Positions 8,345 through 21,960 of a stretch of DNA of 64,000 nucleotides are shown piece after piece (positions within the stretch are counted from its first letter, which is position 1; each line of letters opens with the position of its first letter). The stretch is from NCBI GenBank assembly GCA_003349915.1, contig QFXE01000010.1:1-64000 (forward strand), given 5' to 3'. Source of the DNA: an endosymbiont of Escarpia spicata. GTDB lineage: Bacteria > Pseudomonadota > Gammaproteobacteria > Chromatiales > Chromatiaceae. The notes below the pieces were generated by a model that was not told the DNA's origin, did not search any database, and was given only the letters and a program-made list of their open reading frames with translations. A program made the translations under genes and the position numbers.

Positions 8345-11300
8345 ATGCAGAAAGATCTGAAGAGTCGAAAGCCGACCATTTTCCTGGTGGTGATTTTGAT
8401 GTTGATTGCAGCCCTGGTGGCTGCTGCGACCTTTATCCTGCTCTATAGGGCTGCATTCAGTCAGCATCTTCACCACCTTTCTATAAACGTCAATCAACAG
8501 GCCCAGCTGATTGGAGCTGTGGCTCGCTTTGATCGGAAATATGCCGATTATTACGAGCAGGATGCGGCCGATGCCACACTGTCCCAGATTGATGATGCCT
8601 TACGATCTCAATCGTTTCTGAAAGGGTCAGAGGAGTTTATTGTGGGCCGGCGTTTGGGTGACACCATAAAAGTCATTAGCCGAACAAAAAGTTTTGCGAT
8701 GGCAGCCCCTCCGAATGCACTCCCTTTGTCTGGAAAGCCCGGTGAGGTAGGTTCTCCCATGCGTCAGGCCTTGGCAGGCAAACAGGGTACCATGGTGCTG
8801 CGGGACTATCGGGGTGCGGAAGTGATGGCCGCATTTGCACCGGTGAAAGAACTCGGGATAGGTCTCGTCATCAAAACGGATGTGGCGGATGTCAGGGCGC
8901 CCTATCTCCGTGCAGGCATTTTAGTTGCAGTGGTTTCAGTATTGTTGGTTTTGCTGGGATCGATACTGGTCCATAGGGTCACGCGGCCGATAATCAGCAA
9001 CCTGGAATCCTCTGATGTACGCTATCGTAACCTGCTGGATAACATGCCTAACTGTGTTGCCGTCTATCAGGCGGTTGATGATGGTGAAGACTTCATCTTC
9101 AGGGATTTCAATCAGGCGGGGGAGCGCGCTGAACAGATTGTGAAAGCGGACTTGATCGGCCAGCGTGTGTCGAAAGTTTTTCCTGAGGTTAAGGTGTTTG
9201 GTCTTTTTGACGTACTGCAGCGGGTATGGAAAACAGGGGAGCCGGAACATTTTCCCATGACGTTTTACCGGGATGACCGTATCTCTGGATGGCGGGACAA
9301 CTACATTTACAAACTCAATTCTGGAGAAGTCGTCGCTGTATATGAGGATGTCACTGAAAAGAAAACCGCAGAACAAAAACTGGCCGACTCAGAGCGAATC
9401 TTAAGCACTATCGTTGATGCTACGCCGGATTGGATCTTTATCAAGGACCACCAGTATCGCTACCTGTTTGCCAACGAGAGTTATGCCCGTTCAATTGGGA
9501 CACAGGTTGAATCGATGCTCGGAAAAACTGACGAGGAGTTGGGATTCCCAACGGAACTGATTCAGAGTGATGAGGCGAGGGGGATTAGAGGGGGTCGCCA
9601 TGATGATAGAGATGTTTTACAGGGAGAGCACATCCACAATCCCCATGATCCTGCAACGTTTGCGGATGGCTCCCTACACGTCTTTGATACACATAAGATG
9701 CCTCTACACGGCACGAATAACCAAATCTACGGGTTGCTCAGTATCTCGAGGGATATCACGGCACTCGATCAAACCCTTAACGAATTGCGCATCAACGATG
9801 CCAGGCTTTCCCTGGCAGAGGCTATCGGTCGGCTTGGCCACTGGGATTGGGATATTGTCAGTAACAGACTAACTTGGTCAGATGAAATCTTCCGTATCTT
9901 TGGGCAGGAGCCCGGGGGCGTGCAGGAGACCTATGAGGCTTTTCTGAATACTGTGCATGCAGAAGACCGCGAGCGGCTCAAGGATGCGGTCAATGCGGCA
10001 CTCGAAAGCGATGAACCCTACAAGCATCGATCATCGAATCGTCCTTGGTGATGGAAATGTCCGTTGGGTTCATGAAGAGGCGGAACTGAAGAGGGATGAG
10101 GAGGGATATCCGCTCAAGATGTTAGGCGTGGTTCTCGATATCACCAACCTGAAAGAGGCTGAAGAAAAAGCGGAACAGCAACGTATCTTCCTGCAGAATA
10201 CTATCGATGGTATTACCGATCCGGTGCGCGTGATCGATCGCGAATACAATGTCCTGCTTATGAACAGTGCCGCCAAGGCCGCTGCGTTCAAGCAGGCCGA
10301 TGACAAGCAGTGTCTGAAATGCTATCAGGCGGGCCATGGACTGGAGCGTCCCTGTGATGAACTCGAAGATCCGCTCTATGATCATCCCTGTCCCATGAAA
10401 ACGGTATTTTTTACCGGCAAACCGATGGTTATCACCGAAACGCTGGCTGACAGTAGCGGTAAGATGAGAACCTATGAACTCTCATTCAGCCCTCTGCGTA
10501 CGCTGGGAGGGGAGTTACAGGGCGTCATTGAGACGAGTCGGGATATCACTGATCGCCTGGGGATGGAACAGAGCCTGCTTGAGAAAGAGAGTCACCTCGA
10601 ACAGTTGACCTATCTGGATCAATTGACCCAACTTCCCAATCGTCTGCTGTTCATGGATCGTCTGCGTCTGGGGATCAGTGCGACCCATCGTGAAAACCAC
10701 CCTCTGGCAGTAGTCTACATCGATATTGATCGTTTCAAGCAGATCAATGAGAGCTTTGGCCATGAAATTGGTGATCAGTTACTGCTTGATGTGGCGAAAC
10801 GCCTGCGGGGTACCTTACGGGAGGACGATACGCTTGCCAGGTTCAGTGGGGATGAGTTCGTCGTGATTACCGGCTATCTGAAACAGCCGGAACACAGCGC
10901 TGTTCTGGCGCAGAAACTTCTTCGCAGTTTTGACCAGCCGTTTGAGGTTGCGCAGCATCAGCTCTATCTGACCGCGAGTGTCGGTATCAGTATCTATCCA
11001 CAAGATGGCACGGATGCTGATGACCTGTTGCGTGATGCCAATACGGCAATGTTTCAGGCCAAGGGCGAAGGCATAAACAGTTTTCAGTTCTATGAGGATG
11101 ATATGACAGCCCAGGCTTTTGAGCATGTGCTGATGGAGACCAGTCTTCGTGGCGCCTTGGATGAGGGGCAATTGCGGCTCTACTATCAGCCGCAGATCAG
11201 TCTTGAGAACGGCAAAATCATTGGTGCCGAAGCGTTATTGCGTTGGGAGCACCCTGATATGGGGCTTGTTTCTCCCGCCAAGTTTATCCCGTTGGCTGAG

Positions 11301-11897
11301 GAGACAGGTTTGATTCTGCCGATCGGAGAGTGGGTGATGCGAACGGCCTGCCGGCAGCTGAAAGCGTGGCAGGACGCAGGTATCGAGTTGGGTTGCCTGG
11401 CAATCAATCTTTCAGCCAAACAGTTCAGAGCATTGAATCTGGTGGAGACAGTGACCGGCATACTCCAGGAAACGGATTGCCCGGCGCAGGGGGTCGAGTT
11501 TGAGATCACCGAGAGCCAGATCATGGAGAATTCCCAACGATCCATCCAGATGCTGGACAAGTTGCGCGATCTTGGCGTCGGGGTTTCGATTGATGATTTC
11601 GGCACGGGATACTCGTCCATGGGACAGCTGAAAAGTTTGCCGATCACGAAACTGAAAATTGATCGCGTCTTCGTGCGGGATGTAGCGGAGAATGCTGACG
11701 ATCAAGCGATCGCTGAGGCCATAGTTGCGATGGCCAAAGCGTTGGGTCTGGTAGTCATCGCCGAAGGCGTGGAGACGGAGTCGCAGAAACAATGCCTGCA
11801 ACAAATGGGGTGTCAGCAAGTGCAGGGTTTTCTTTACCTGCGGCCCGTGCCTGCAGAAGAGTTTGCTCGATATGTAGAGGAGGCGGGGTTGGCGTAG
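8345..11897 (+). pseudogene. membrane PAS-GGDEF-EAL cyclic-di-GMP protein, split by one frameshift
   Basis: Two frames (8345-10051 and the one ending at 11897) together encode a sensor protein of about 1183 residues. Order: a transmembrane helix (about 12-34), a periplasmic Cache-like sensor, a second helix (about 195-215), three PAS domains, a fourth PAS, GGDEF and EAL. The break lies inside the third PAS: the first frame ends at DEPYK..., and the second continues the same fold as IDHRIVLGDGNVRWVHEE. Removing one A at 10022-10023 restores the frame. The GGDEF signature reads SGDEF. The EAL domain keeps EALLRW, DDFGTGYSS and AEGVET, so phosphodiesterase activity is the likelier output. The second frame could act alone only with a fortuitous start. 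A real mutation and a sequencing error are both possible. Confidence 0.85.
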
Positions 11898-11982
11898 AGT
11901 GGAAATTGAGAATGAATCTCAACCAAGTCAAAGAACCGGGTTTACAGGCAGCGCCTTCCGGTGGAATGGCCATGGAATCGTG

Positions 11983-11988
11983 TATAAT
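11983..11988 (+). promoter_or_regulatory. possible -10 element upstream of the sugar transferase gene
   Basis: A perfect TATAAT lies 115 bases before the ATG at 12103, in the 205-base gap after the GGDEF-EAL gene. No good -35 hexamer is visible at normal spacing, so this is only a candidate start point for the polysaccharide gene. Confidence 0.25.
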
Positions 11989-12102
11989 CCTCCAAGCTTG
12001 GGAAACAATAAAAGTTTTACCTGCATTTTTTTTGAGAGTCCGCTCTGATTACGAGTGTCTATGACTCGCTGATCCATTATTTTGGAGTGAATCGACTGTC
12101 CG

Positions 12103-13477
12103 ATGATCAGGTTGTTCGGCTACTTCATTTCAAAGTCATTTCTTATTTTGGGGGAGATTGAGATCCTTGTCTTTGGAGGATCCGTCTGGCTGGCCCTCTT
12201 TCTCCAACACAATTTTTCCTCCCAAAACATGGGTGGAGTTCCCGAAGGGATGCTGCCATCGGCCAGCGTTTATGCGTTGGTGATGATGAGTTCCATGATC
12301 GCTCTGGGATTATACCAGCGCGGGGTCCTGGAACGTGCGTCAGGGTTCGTGCTGCGGCTACTGATCGTCTTTGGTATCGGCGCGGTCCTGATGAGTCTTA
12401 TCTTCTATATCTGGCCCGAGATTTCGATTCCACGAAAAGAGTTTGGCCTCAGTCTGCTGATCTCCTTGGCGGGCGTGCTGATCTTGAGGTCGATTTTTGT
12501 CCGGGTAACAGGGGCTGATTCCCGAAAGCGGCGTGTATTGGTTCTGGGAACCGGCATCAATGCCGACAGGATAGAAGAACTCTATATTCAAAACCCGACC
12601 CTGGGATTTGTTGTCGTCGGTTTTGTAAACTTGGGGGACAGCATCAGTCTCATTGATGACTATCGGCAGATTCCCAAGGAGCAGGATCTCTACGACATTG
12701 CGATTCGCATGGCGGTGGATGACCGCCGAAAGGGCTTGCCCGTCAATGAGTTGCTCGATTGCAAGATGCGTGGAGTGGAGATACTGGATCTGCTGACCTT
12801 TTTTGAAAAGGAAGATGCAATTATCAAGATCGACCTGTTGCATCCCAGCTGGATCTTCTTCTCAACCGGCTTCTACAGTGGTGCATTATCAATCCATCTG
12901 AAACGTGGCATGGATATAGTCACCAGTCTCATATTGTTGATCTTGTTTTTGCCGGTGATGTTGCTTATCGCAATCACCAGTCTGATCAGTTCAGCCGGAC
13001 GCCATCCTGTATTCTACCATCAGACCCGAGTCGGTAAGGATGGCAAGCTGTTTCGTATCCATAAATTCCGCAGTATGAAGATGAACGCCGAGGCAGATGG
13101 CGCCCCGCTGGGCGAGCAGGAACGATGCCCGCGTGACCCGTTTGGGCGGATTCCTGCGCTTTGCGCGGCTCGATGAACTGCCCCAACTCTATAATGTACT
13201 CAAGGGGGACATGAGCTTGGTCGGACCTCGGCCTGAACGTCCTGAGTTCGTGCAGCGCCTGAGCCAGGAGATTCCATTCTATTCGGAGCGCCACCGGGTA
13301 AAACCGGGGATGACCGGTTGGGCTCAGCTGATGTACGCCTATGCCGCCAATCGGGAGGATACCCGTAAGAAGCTGGAGTATGATCTTTACTATGTAAAAA
13401 ATACCGGTCTCTTTCTGGACCTGATCATCCTGCTCGAAACGGTGGAAGTCGTGCTGTTGGCCAAGGGCGCGAGATGA
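12103..13477 (+). pseudogene. polyprenyl-phosphate sugar transferase (EpsB_2/WbaP-like), split by one frameshift
   Basis: The gene encodes an initiating glycosyl-1-phosphate transferase of about 458 residues, of the kind that loads the first sugar on undecaprenyl phosphate for exopolysaccharide synthesis. It belongs to the type found with exosortase/PEP-CTERM loci. The N-terminal frame (12103-13176) has four to five transmembrane helices, a Rossmann-like region (VLVLGTGINADR) and the start of the catalytic domain (HQTRVGKDGKLFRIHKFRSM). The C-terminal frame (about 13110-13477) supplies ARLDELPQLYNVLKGDMS, VGPRPERPEF and KPGMTGWAQ. The junction fits loss of a TG dinucleotide near 13113 (CTGTGGGCG to CTGGGCG). 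All catalytic motifs are present across the two frames. Confidence 0.85.
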
Positions 13478-13508
13478 GCCGGCCTACACTAAATTGACAG
13501 GGATAAAC

Positions 13509-13541
13509 GTAGGCCTGATCAAGCGTAGTGGATCAGGCATT
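13509..13541. repeat. dispersed repeat, family 2 (GTAGGCCTGATCAAGCGTAG)
   Basis: The sequence GTAGGCCTGATCAAGCGTAG followed by TGGATCAGGCATT folds on itself (CCTGATC with GATCAGG). Related copies, as paired inverted halves, lie at 50082-50165 and 55916-56004. It sits between the convergent ends of the sugar transferase and the carbohydrate kinase and could form a hairpin in either transcript. Confidence 0.75.
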
Positions 13542-13551
13542 TCCGACTGGA

Positions 13552-14826
13552 TTAGCTGACCGCCGCCAATGCCAACAGAGCGGTTCCATAGGCTGCCTGT
13601 TGCTGCACTGCCCGTTCCACCGGAACACCCAATAACCTCTGCCGAATCTGCCGCCAGGGTTCATTGCCCGCACCTCCACCTATCGAGATAACCCGTCCGG
13701 GTGCGGGCGCCCCCAAGCGTTGCAGAAGGGCGTAACCCTCCCGCTCAATATTGGCGATACCCTCAAGAATGCCCTGAAAGTAGCGCGCATCGTCTTCAGG
13801 ACGGGGCTCGAGGCGGGGTGCAAAAGCGGGATCATTGAGCGGGAAACGTTCACCAGGCTGTACCAGCGGGTAGTAGTCGAGCCCGGTTGGATTATCCGGT
13901 TCTATCTGCTGTGTCAGAATGGCCATCTCTTCCCTGCTGAATAGATCCGCGCAGACGGCGCCGCCACTGTTGGAAGCACCGCCAACCAGCCAATGCTCTC
14001 CAAGCCGATGGCTGTAGATGCCAAATTCCGCTGCAAATACCGGCTGGTCAGAGAGGATCTTCAACACCAGCGTACTGCCCAGGGAGGTGACGGCGTCACC
14101 GATCTCCGCCGCGCCGGTCGCGAGTGTCGCGGCATTGCTGTCGGTGGTACCCGTGACAATGCGCGTGCTGGCGGGCATGCCTGTTGCGTTTGCCACCCCA
14201 GCGCTTAATCTGCCGATGACCGTCCCAGGTGGTCGCACGTCGGGCAGGCAACCCGGCGGCAACGCCAGGGATTCCATCCAGGTGGGCCAGCAGCGTTGCA
14301 CCGGGTCGTATCCCAGTTTCAGGCAGTTGTTCTCGTCACTGAAGCCAAAATGGCCACTGAGCCTGCCGAGTATCCAATCTGCCTGATGCAGTGCCAGGAA
14401 ATTTTCGGTATCGATCTGCCGCCTCAGATAGAGCAGTTTGGCAAGGCTGGAGGATGCGCTGTTGACCGGACTGCTTGCAGGGGCTGCTTGAGCCAGTTCG
14501 GGCAGGAGAGCCTTGCTGCGGCTGTCGTTATACATCAAGGCCGTGGTGAGCGGCGAACCCTGCGGGTCGCAGAGCAACAGGGTGGAAGATGTACCGTCGA
14601 CTGCGATGGCCTGTACATCTGCCCCTTTGAGCTGCTGAGTGACCGAGAACAGCACGTCCAACACAGCGTCCCACCAGCATTCCGGGCGTTGTTCGCTGCT
14701 GCCTTCACCCCCCCGTTCGGGAGGCGGAAGGTCGACAATGGCCTCTGCAACGATCGATTTTTCACTATCAATGGCAATTGCCCGGACGCCCGAGGTGCCG
14801 AGATCAATGCCGATGCAGCAATTCAT
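13552..14826 (-). CDS. FGGY-family carbohydrate kinase
   Basis: This 424-residue ATP-dependent sugar kinase has the FGGY fold: phosphate-1 loop IGIDLGTSGVRA at the N-terminus, substrate-region motif AVDGTSSTLL, a second phosphate loop GTTDSNAATLATG, and the adenosine motif VISIGGGAGNEPW. The protein resembles ribulose/xylulose-kinase-like members more than glycerol kinases, but the substrate cannot be read from sequence. The start was set at 14826 (MNCCIGIDLG) because upstream residues are low-complexity antisense of queF. It starts four bases after the queF stop and is probably cotranscribed with it, although the functions are unrelated. Confidence 0.85.
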   Translation of the reverse strand: MNCCIGIDLGTSGVRAIAIDSEKSIVAEAIVDLPPPERGGEGSSEQRPECWWDAVLDVLFSVTQQLKGADVQAIAVDGTSSTLLLCDPQGSPLTTALMYNDSRSKALLPELAQAAPASSPVNSASSSLAKLLYLRRQIDTENFLALHQADWILGRLSGHFGFSDENNCLKLGYDPVQRCWPTWMESLALPPGCLPDVRPPGTVIGRLSAGVANATGMPASTRIVTGTTDSNAATLATGAAEIGDAVTSLGSTLVLKILSDQPVFAAEFGIYSHRLGEHWLVGGASNSGGAVCADLFSREEMAILTQQIEPDNPTGLDYYPLVQPGERFPLNDPAFAPRLEPRPEDDARYFQGILEGIANIEREGYALLQRLGAPAPGRVISIGGGAGNEPWRQIRQRLLGVPVERAVQQQAAYGTALLALAAVS

Positions 14827-14830
14827 TGGA

Positions 14831-15220
14831 TTAGGGCAGGGTGACGGGGTTCGGGGCTGTCCAGTCGTCGGCCTTGTGGTCGGCCACCACCGTAGTGTAG
14901 ATGCCGCCACGCACATTAAATTCTGCAGTCAGGCGCATGTAGCGAGGCTGAGTGGCAGCTACCAGATCGTTCAGAGTCTCGTTGGTGATAGCCTCGTGGA
15001 AGGCCCCCTCGTCACGGAATGACCAGATGTACATCTTGAGCGCCTTCAGTTCAACGCACTGTTTATCGGGTACATATTCTAGGGTCATCTCGGCGAAATC
15101 CGGCTGTCCTGTTTTGGGGCAGAGACAGGTGAATTCCGGGATGCTGATACGGATGGTGTAGTCCCGCTCCGGGCGTGGATTATCGAAGGTTTCCAACTCT
15201 TTGCTGGGCTGACTGGGCAT
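14831..15220 (-). CDS. queF: NADPH-dependent preQ0 reductase QueF
   Basis: QueF reduces 7-cyano-7-deazaguanine (preQ0) to preQ1 in queuosine biosynthesis. The 129-residue length is that of the short, unimodular (YkvM-type) enzymes. The catalytic segment [13 protein letters not shown] carries the nucleophilic cysteine near residue 34, and [15 protein letters not shown] holds the substrate-binding glutamate and histidine. The start at 15220 ([10 protein letters not shown]) was chosen because the 31 codons upstream are AT-rich and not conserved in type. It is divergent from smc across a promoter-containing gap. Confidence 0.92.
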   Translation of the reverse strand: MPSQPSKELETFDNPRPERDYTIRISIPEFTCLCPKTGQPDFAEMTLEYVPDKQCVELKALKMYIWSFRDEGAFHEAITNETLNDLVAATQPRYMRLTAEFNVRGGIYTTVVADHKADDWTAPNPVTLP

Positions 15221-15322
15221 GCTTTTTTCGTCACAGGATAGATTGATTTGCCGGTGATTATACGGGAGTATCTCTTCACTCAGAAGAGACGGCTTAATTA
15301 CAATATAAAACAATAAGTTATA

Positions 15323-15352
15323 TTAATATATTAAAGTCAATTATTCTATAAT
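15323..15352 (+). promoter_or_regulatory. putative sigma-70 promoter for smc-zipA-ligA
   Basis: TTAATA (15323-15328) and a perfect TATAAT (15347-15352) are separated by 18 bases in a markedly AT-rich gap. They lie about 45 bases before the smc ATG. The -35 matches consensus at four of six positions. No ribosome-binding site is evident before the ATG. Confidence 0.4.
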
Positions 15353-15395
15353 TCACCCTGTATCAACGGCGAATTTTCGTGTATCTTAGCGGCCC

Positions 15396-18300
15396 ATGCG
15401 ACTGGAGAAAATCAAACTCGCCGGATTCAAATCGTTTGTCGATCCGACATCGGTTCCGATGCCCAGCAACCTGGTGGGTGTTGTTGGCCCGAATGGCTGT
15501 GGAAAATCCAATGTCATCGACGCTGTGCGTTGGGTGATGGGGGAGAGTTCCGCCAAGATGCTGCGTGGCGAATCGATGGCCGATGTCATCTTCAACGGCT
15601 CCAGCGTTCGCAAACCGGTAGGCACTGCGGTTGTCGAGCTGATTTTTGACAACAGCGAAGGCCGGGCGGGTGGACAGTACGCCCAGTACAGCCAGATCTC
15701 AGTCAAGCGGCAGGTATCCCGGGATGGCCAGTCGCTCTACTCTTTGAACGGCATACGCTGTCGCCGCCGGGATATCACCGACCTCTTCCTTGGAACAGGA
15801 CTCGGGCCACGCAGTTATTCGATTATCGAGCAGGGCATGATCTCCCGTCTCATTGAAGCGCGCCCGGAAGATCTGCGCGTCTTTCTGGAAGAGGCGGCGG
15901 GCATCTCCAAATATAAGGAGCGCCGCCGGGAGACGGAGAATCGCATCCGCCATACCCGGGAAAACCTTGAACGCCTTACCGACCTGCGGGACGAAGTTGC
16001 GAAACAGCTGCAACACTTGCAACGACAGGCCGCCACCGCAGAGAAATACCAGCATTTCAAGCAGGAGGAGCGGCAGGTCAAGGCGGAGTTGCTGGCGCTG
16101 CGCTGGCGCACCCTGGATGAGGATCTGCAGCAGCGTGAACGCAAATTGGCCGAGTTGGAGAATCTGCTGGAAGCCGCACTCGCCGGTCAGCGCAAGTTAG
16201 AGTCCGACATCGAGTCGGACCGGGAAAAACATACGGAAGCCAATGATCGCTTCAATGAAGTGCAGGGGCAATTCTACGCCTTGGGCGCAGAGATCTCCGG
16301 ACTGGAGCAATCGATCCAGTTTGCCCGCGATACCAAGAGACAGCAGGAGTTGGATCTGGAACAGGTCGAGCAGACCTGGCAGGAGTCGGATGCCCACCGC
16401 TCCCAGGATGAGGCACGACTGGAGGAGCTTAACGGCGACCTGATGCTGGAGGAGCCCCGCCTGGAAGAGGCGCGGGCACTGGAGAGCGAGACGACTGAGG
16501 CGTTGCTCCAGGCTGAGCAGGCGATGCAGACTTGGCAGGCAGAGTGGGATCAGTTCAATCAACAGGCGGCGGAACCGGCGCAGACTGCGCAGGTCGAGCG
16601 AACCCGCATCAACCACCTGGAGCAGCAGGGCGATAACCTGCAGCGCCGCCTGCAGCGTTTGGATGAAGAGCTGGGGCGTCTCGACGATACCCGGTTGTTG
16701 GCGGAAATCGACGAGCTCGAGGCGCTGGAGCAGGAGCAGGAGGCGCGGGTCGAAACCCTGCAGGAGCAGCTTGCCGGCAAAGTCGAGGAGATCAATGCCC
16801 AGCGTGAGGCCAACAGCCAGTCGGCCCGCCGACTCGATCAGGCAAGGGCCGAACTACAATCGGGAAAAGGGCGGCAGGCCTCCCTGGAAGCCTTGCAGCA
16901 GGCCGCGCTTGGCAAGCAGGGCGACGAGGTGGCGCAGTGGCTGGAGCAGAGCGATCTGCAGCAGGCAGCAAGGCTGGCTCAGAGTATCAAGGTGGCGCCT
17001 CGCTGGCAGCGTGCGGTCGAGATTGTATTGGGTTTTCATCTGCAGGCAGTTTGTGTCGAAACACTTGATGATTTGAAAGATCATCTGGAAGGGTTGCAGA
17101 AAGGCGCCTTGACACTGGTCGAAAGGTCGACCGCATCCTCTGCCGGGAGTTTTGGCAACGAGAGCCTGCTGGCACAGGTCGAATCGCCCTATTCCATGGA
17201 GAGCCTGCTGGGCAGTGTGCGCATCGCTGAGGATTTGGACACTGCGTTGATGATGCGCCGCAGCCTTCCCGCCAGCGCTTCAATCATCACACCGGAAGGC
17301 CACTGGTTAGGTTCCAACTGGCTGCGCGTTACCCGTGATCGCGATGAAAGCGCCGGTGTGCTGGCCAGGGAAGAAGATCTGCGAAGATTGCAGGTAGAAC
17401 TGGCGGAACAGGAGGCGATGGCAGAGAGTCTGGTGGAGTCGGTGGAAAACGGCAGGGCCGCGCTGCAGCAGATTGAACAGGCGAGAGAGCAGGCCCAATC
17501 CGCCTATAACGATGTCAATCGCAAACTCTCCGAGATCAGGGCGAATCTCAGCGGCAAGCGCACCCGAGCCGATCACCTGCGCCAGCGCCGGGATCAACTT
17601 CAGCAGGAGCAGCTTGAGATCCGTGAACAGATCGGATCGGATCGTGAACTAATGGAGCAGACGCGGCAACATCTGCACGCTGCACTGGAGGCGATGGAGA
17701 CCCTGGGCAAACGGCGTGAGACGTTGGTGCAGCGAAGGGATACCTTGCGGGATCAGCTCGCTCAGGTTAGGGAGCGCGTCAATCAGCAGCGCAGCCTGAC
17801 TCATCAGGCGGCACTGCAGATTGAATCGATGCGCACCGCACAGCGTTCCCTGGTGCAGAATCTGGACCGCATGCGCAGCCAGCTGAGCCATCTGGCCGAA
17901 CGCCGGGATGAACTCAAGTCGCTGCTTGCTGCAGGTGATGAGCCGTTGCAGTTACAAATAGCCGAACTGGAAGAGAAACTGGCGCAGCGTGTTATCGTGG
18001 AGAAGGCGCTCGCCGATGTACGCAGTGGGCTTGAAGGGGTGGATGCACAACTACGCTTCCTTGAGCAGGAGCGCCATAAAGCCGAACAGCAGGTGCTGGA
18101 ACGGCGCGGCCATCTCGATCAGAGCCGTCTGCAACGTCAGGAGGTTCTGGTACGCTGTAAGACGCTGGAAGAGCAGCTGCGGGAGACCGGTATGGAGGCG
18201 GAGGCGCTCTTTCGTGAGATGCCGGAGGATGCCACTGAACAGGCCTGGCAGCATCGGGTGGAGAGGTTGGCCACGAGAATCCAGCGTCTGGGGCCGATCA

Positions 18301-18902
18301 ATCTGGCGGCCATCGATGAGTTTCAGGAGCAGTCGGAACGCATCAAATATCTGGATGAGCAGCATGCTGATATCACCCAGTCCCTGGAGACCCTGGAGAA
18401 TGCCATCCGCAAGATCGACCGGGAGACCCGGACACGCTTCAAGGAGACCTTTGATCAGGTCAATTCCGGCATCAAGGAGCTGTTTCCGCGCCTCTTTGGC
18501 GGAGGTCATGCCTATCTTGAGCTCACCGGCGAGGATCTGCTGGATACCGGCGTTACCGTAATGGCGCGTCCGCCGGGCAAGCGAAACTCCACTATCCATC
18601 TACTCTCCGGTGGCGAAAAGGCCCTCACAGCGGTGGCGTTGGTGTTTGCCATCTTTCAGCTCAATCCTGCCCCCTTCTGTATGCTCGACGAGGTGGATGC
18701 CCCCCTGGATGACGCCAATGTCGGCCGTTTCTGCCAGATGGTGAAGTCGATGGCTGATCGGGTGCAGTTTATCTTCATCACCCATAACAAGATCACCATG
18801 GAGATCGCCAATCAGCTCTCTGGCGTCACCATGCACGAACCGGGTGTCTCCCGACTGGTTACTGTTGATGTGGAGGAGGCGGCTCAACTGGCTGCCCTTT
18901 AG
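15396..18902 (+). CDS. smc: chromosome segregation protein SMC
   Basis: SMC is the ATPase that, with ScpA and ScpB (46.8-48.4 kb here), forms the bacterial condensin that organises the chromosome. The 1168-residue protein has Walker A GPNGCGKSNV at 31-40, two long coiled coils rich in Glu, Gln and Arg, a central hinge (about 510-680), the ABC signature LLSGGEKAL at about 1069 and Walker B MLDEVDAPLDD near 1096. Length and architecture are normal. It is followed four bases later by zipA and then ligA, the usual gammaproteobacterial operon. Confidence 0.97.
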   Translation: MRLEKIKLAGFKSFVDPTSVPMPSNLVGVVGPNGCGKSNVIDAVRWVMGESSAKMLRGESMADVIFNGSSVRKPVGTAVVELIFDNSEGRAGGQYAQYSQISVKRQVSRDGQSLYSLNGIRCRRRDITDLFLGTGLGPRSYSIIEQGMISRLIEARPEDLRVFLEEAAGISKYKERRRETENRIRHTRENLERLTDLRDEVAKQLQHLQRQAATAEKYQHFKQEERQVKAELLALRWRTLDEDLQQRERKLAELENLLEAALAGQRKLESDIESDREKHTEANDRFNEVQGQFYALGAEISGLEQSIQFARDTKRQQELDLEQVEQTWQESDAHRSQDEARLEELNGDLMLEEPRLEEARALESETTEALLQAEQAMQTWQAEWDQFNQQAAEPAQTAQVERTRINHLEQQGDNLQRRLQRLDEELGRLDDTRLLAEIDELEALEQEQEARVETLQEQLAGKVEEINAQREANSQSARRLDQARAELQSGKGRQASLEALQQAALGKQGDEVAQWLEQSDLQQAARLAQSIKVAPRWQRAVEIVLGFHLQAVCVETLDDLKDHLEGLQKGALTLVERSTASSAGSFGNESLLAQVESPYSMESLLGSVRIAEDLDTALMMRRSLPASASIITPEGHWLGSNWLRVTRDRDESAGVLAREEDLRRLQVELAEQEAMAESLVESVENGRAALQQIEQAREQAQSAYNDVNRKLSEIRANLSGKRTRADHLRQRRDQLQQEQLEIREQIGSDRELMEQTRQHLHAALEAMETLGKRRETLVQRRDTLRDQLAQVRERVNQQRSLTHQAALQIESMRTAQRSLVQNLDRMRSQLSHLAERRDELKSLLAAGDEPLQLQIAELEEKLAQRVIVEKALADVRSGLEGVDAQLRFLEQERHKAEQQVLERRGHLDQSRLQRQEVLVRCKTLEEQLRETGMEAEALFREMPEDATEQAWQHRVERLATRIQRLGPINLAAIDEFQEQSERIKYLDEQHADITQSLETLENAIRKIDRETRTRFKETFDQVNSGIKELFPRLFGGGHAYLELTGEDLLDTGVTVMARPPGKRNSTIHLLSGGEKALTAVALVFAIFQLNPAPFCMLDEVDAPLDDANVGRFCQMVKSMADRVQFIFITHNKITMEIANQLSGVTMHEPGVSRLVTVDVEEAAQLAAL

Positions 18903-18906
18903 GACG

Positions 18907-21725
<2,819 letters not shown>

Positions 21726-21805
21726 CAACCTGGCTAATACTTGCGGACTCAGCCAGGAGGTTGCGCACCATGATTAGCGAGAATACCGTGGTTACGGCTT
21801 GTTTT

Positions 21806-21826
21806 GGTGCGCATGGCGCACCCTAC
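21806..21826. repeat. REP-like palindrome, family 1
   Basis: GGTGCGCATGGCGCACCCTAC is a further copy of the family-1 palindrome, here without the CAATCAT lead. It lies in the 235-base gap between ligA and the next small gene. Nothing else in that gap is recognised. Confidence 0.8.
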
Positions 21827-21960
21827 ACTTAATGGTGTTTTGCCGTGGGGCGCGGTCCCTGTATAGAGCTAGGCCGGTTACTTGATTCACAGGTGGTAAT
21901 CGGGGTTTCGCTTCCGGTAAGCTTGAAACATATGAAATCAGTTATTTGCGAGAAAACGTT

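Noticed and set aside
14296-14844. 182-codon plus-strand frame inside the carbohydrate kinase gene
   Set aside because: It is the antisense of a clear FGGY kinase and shows no family motifs.
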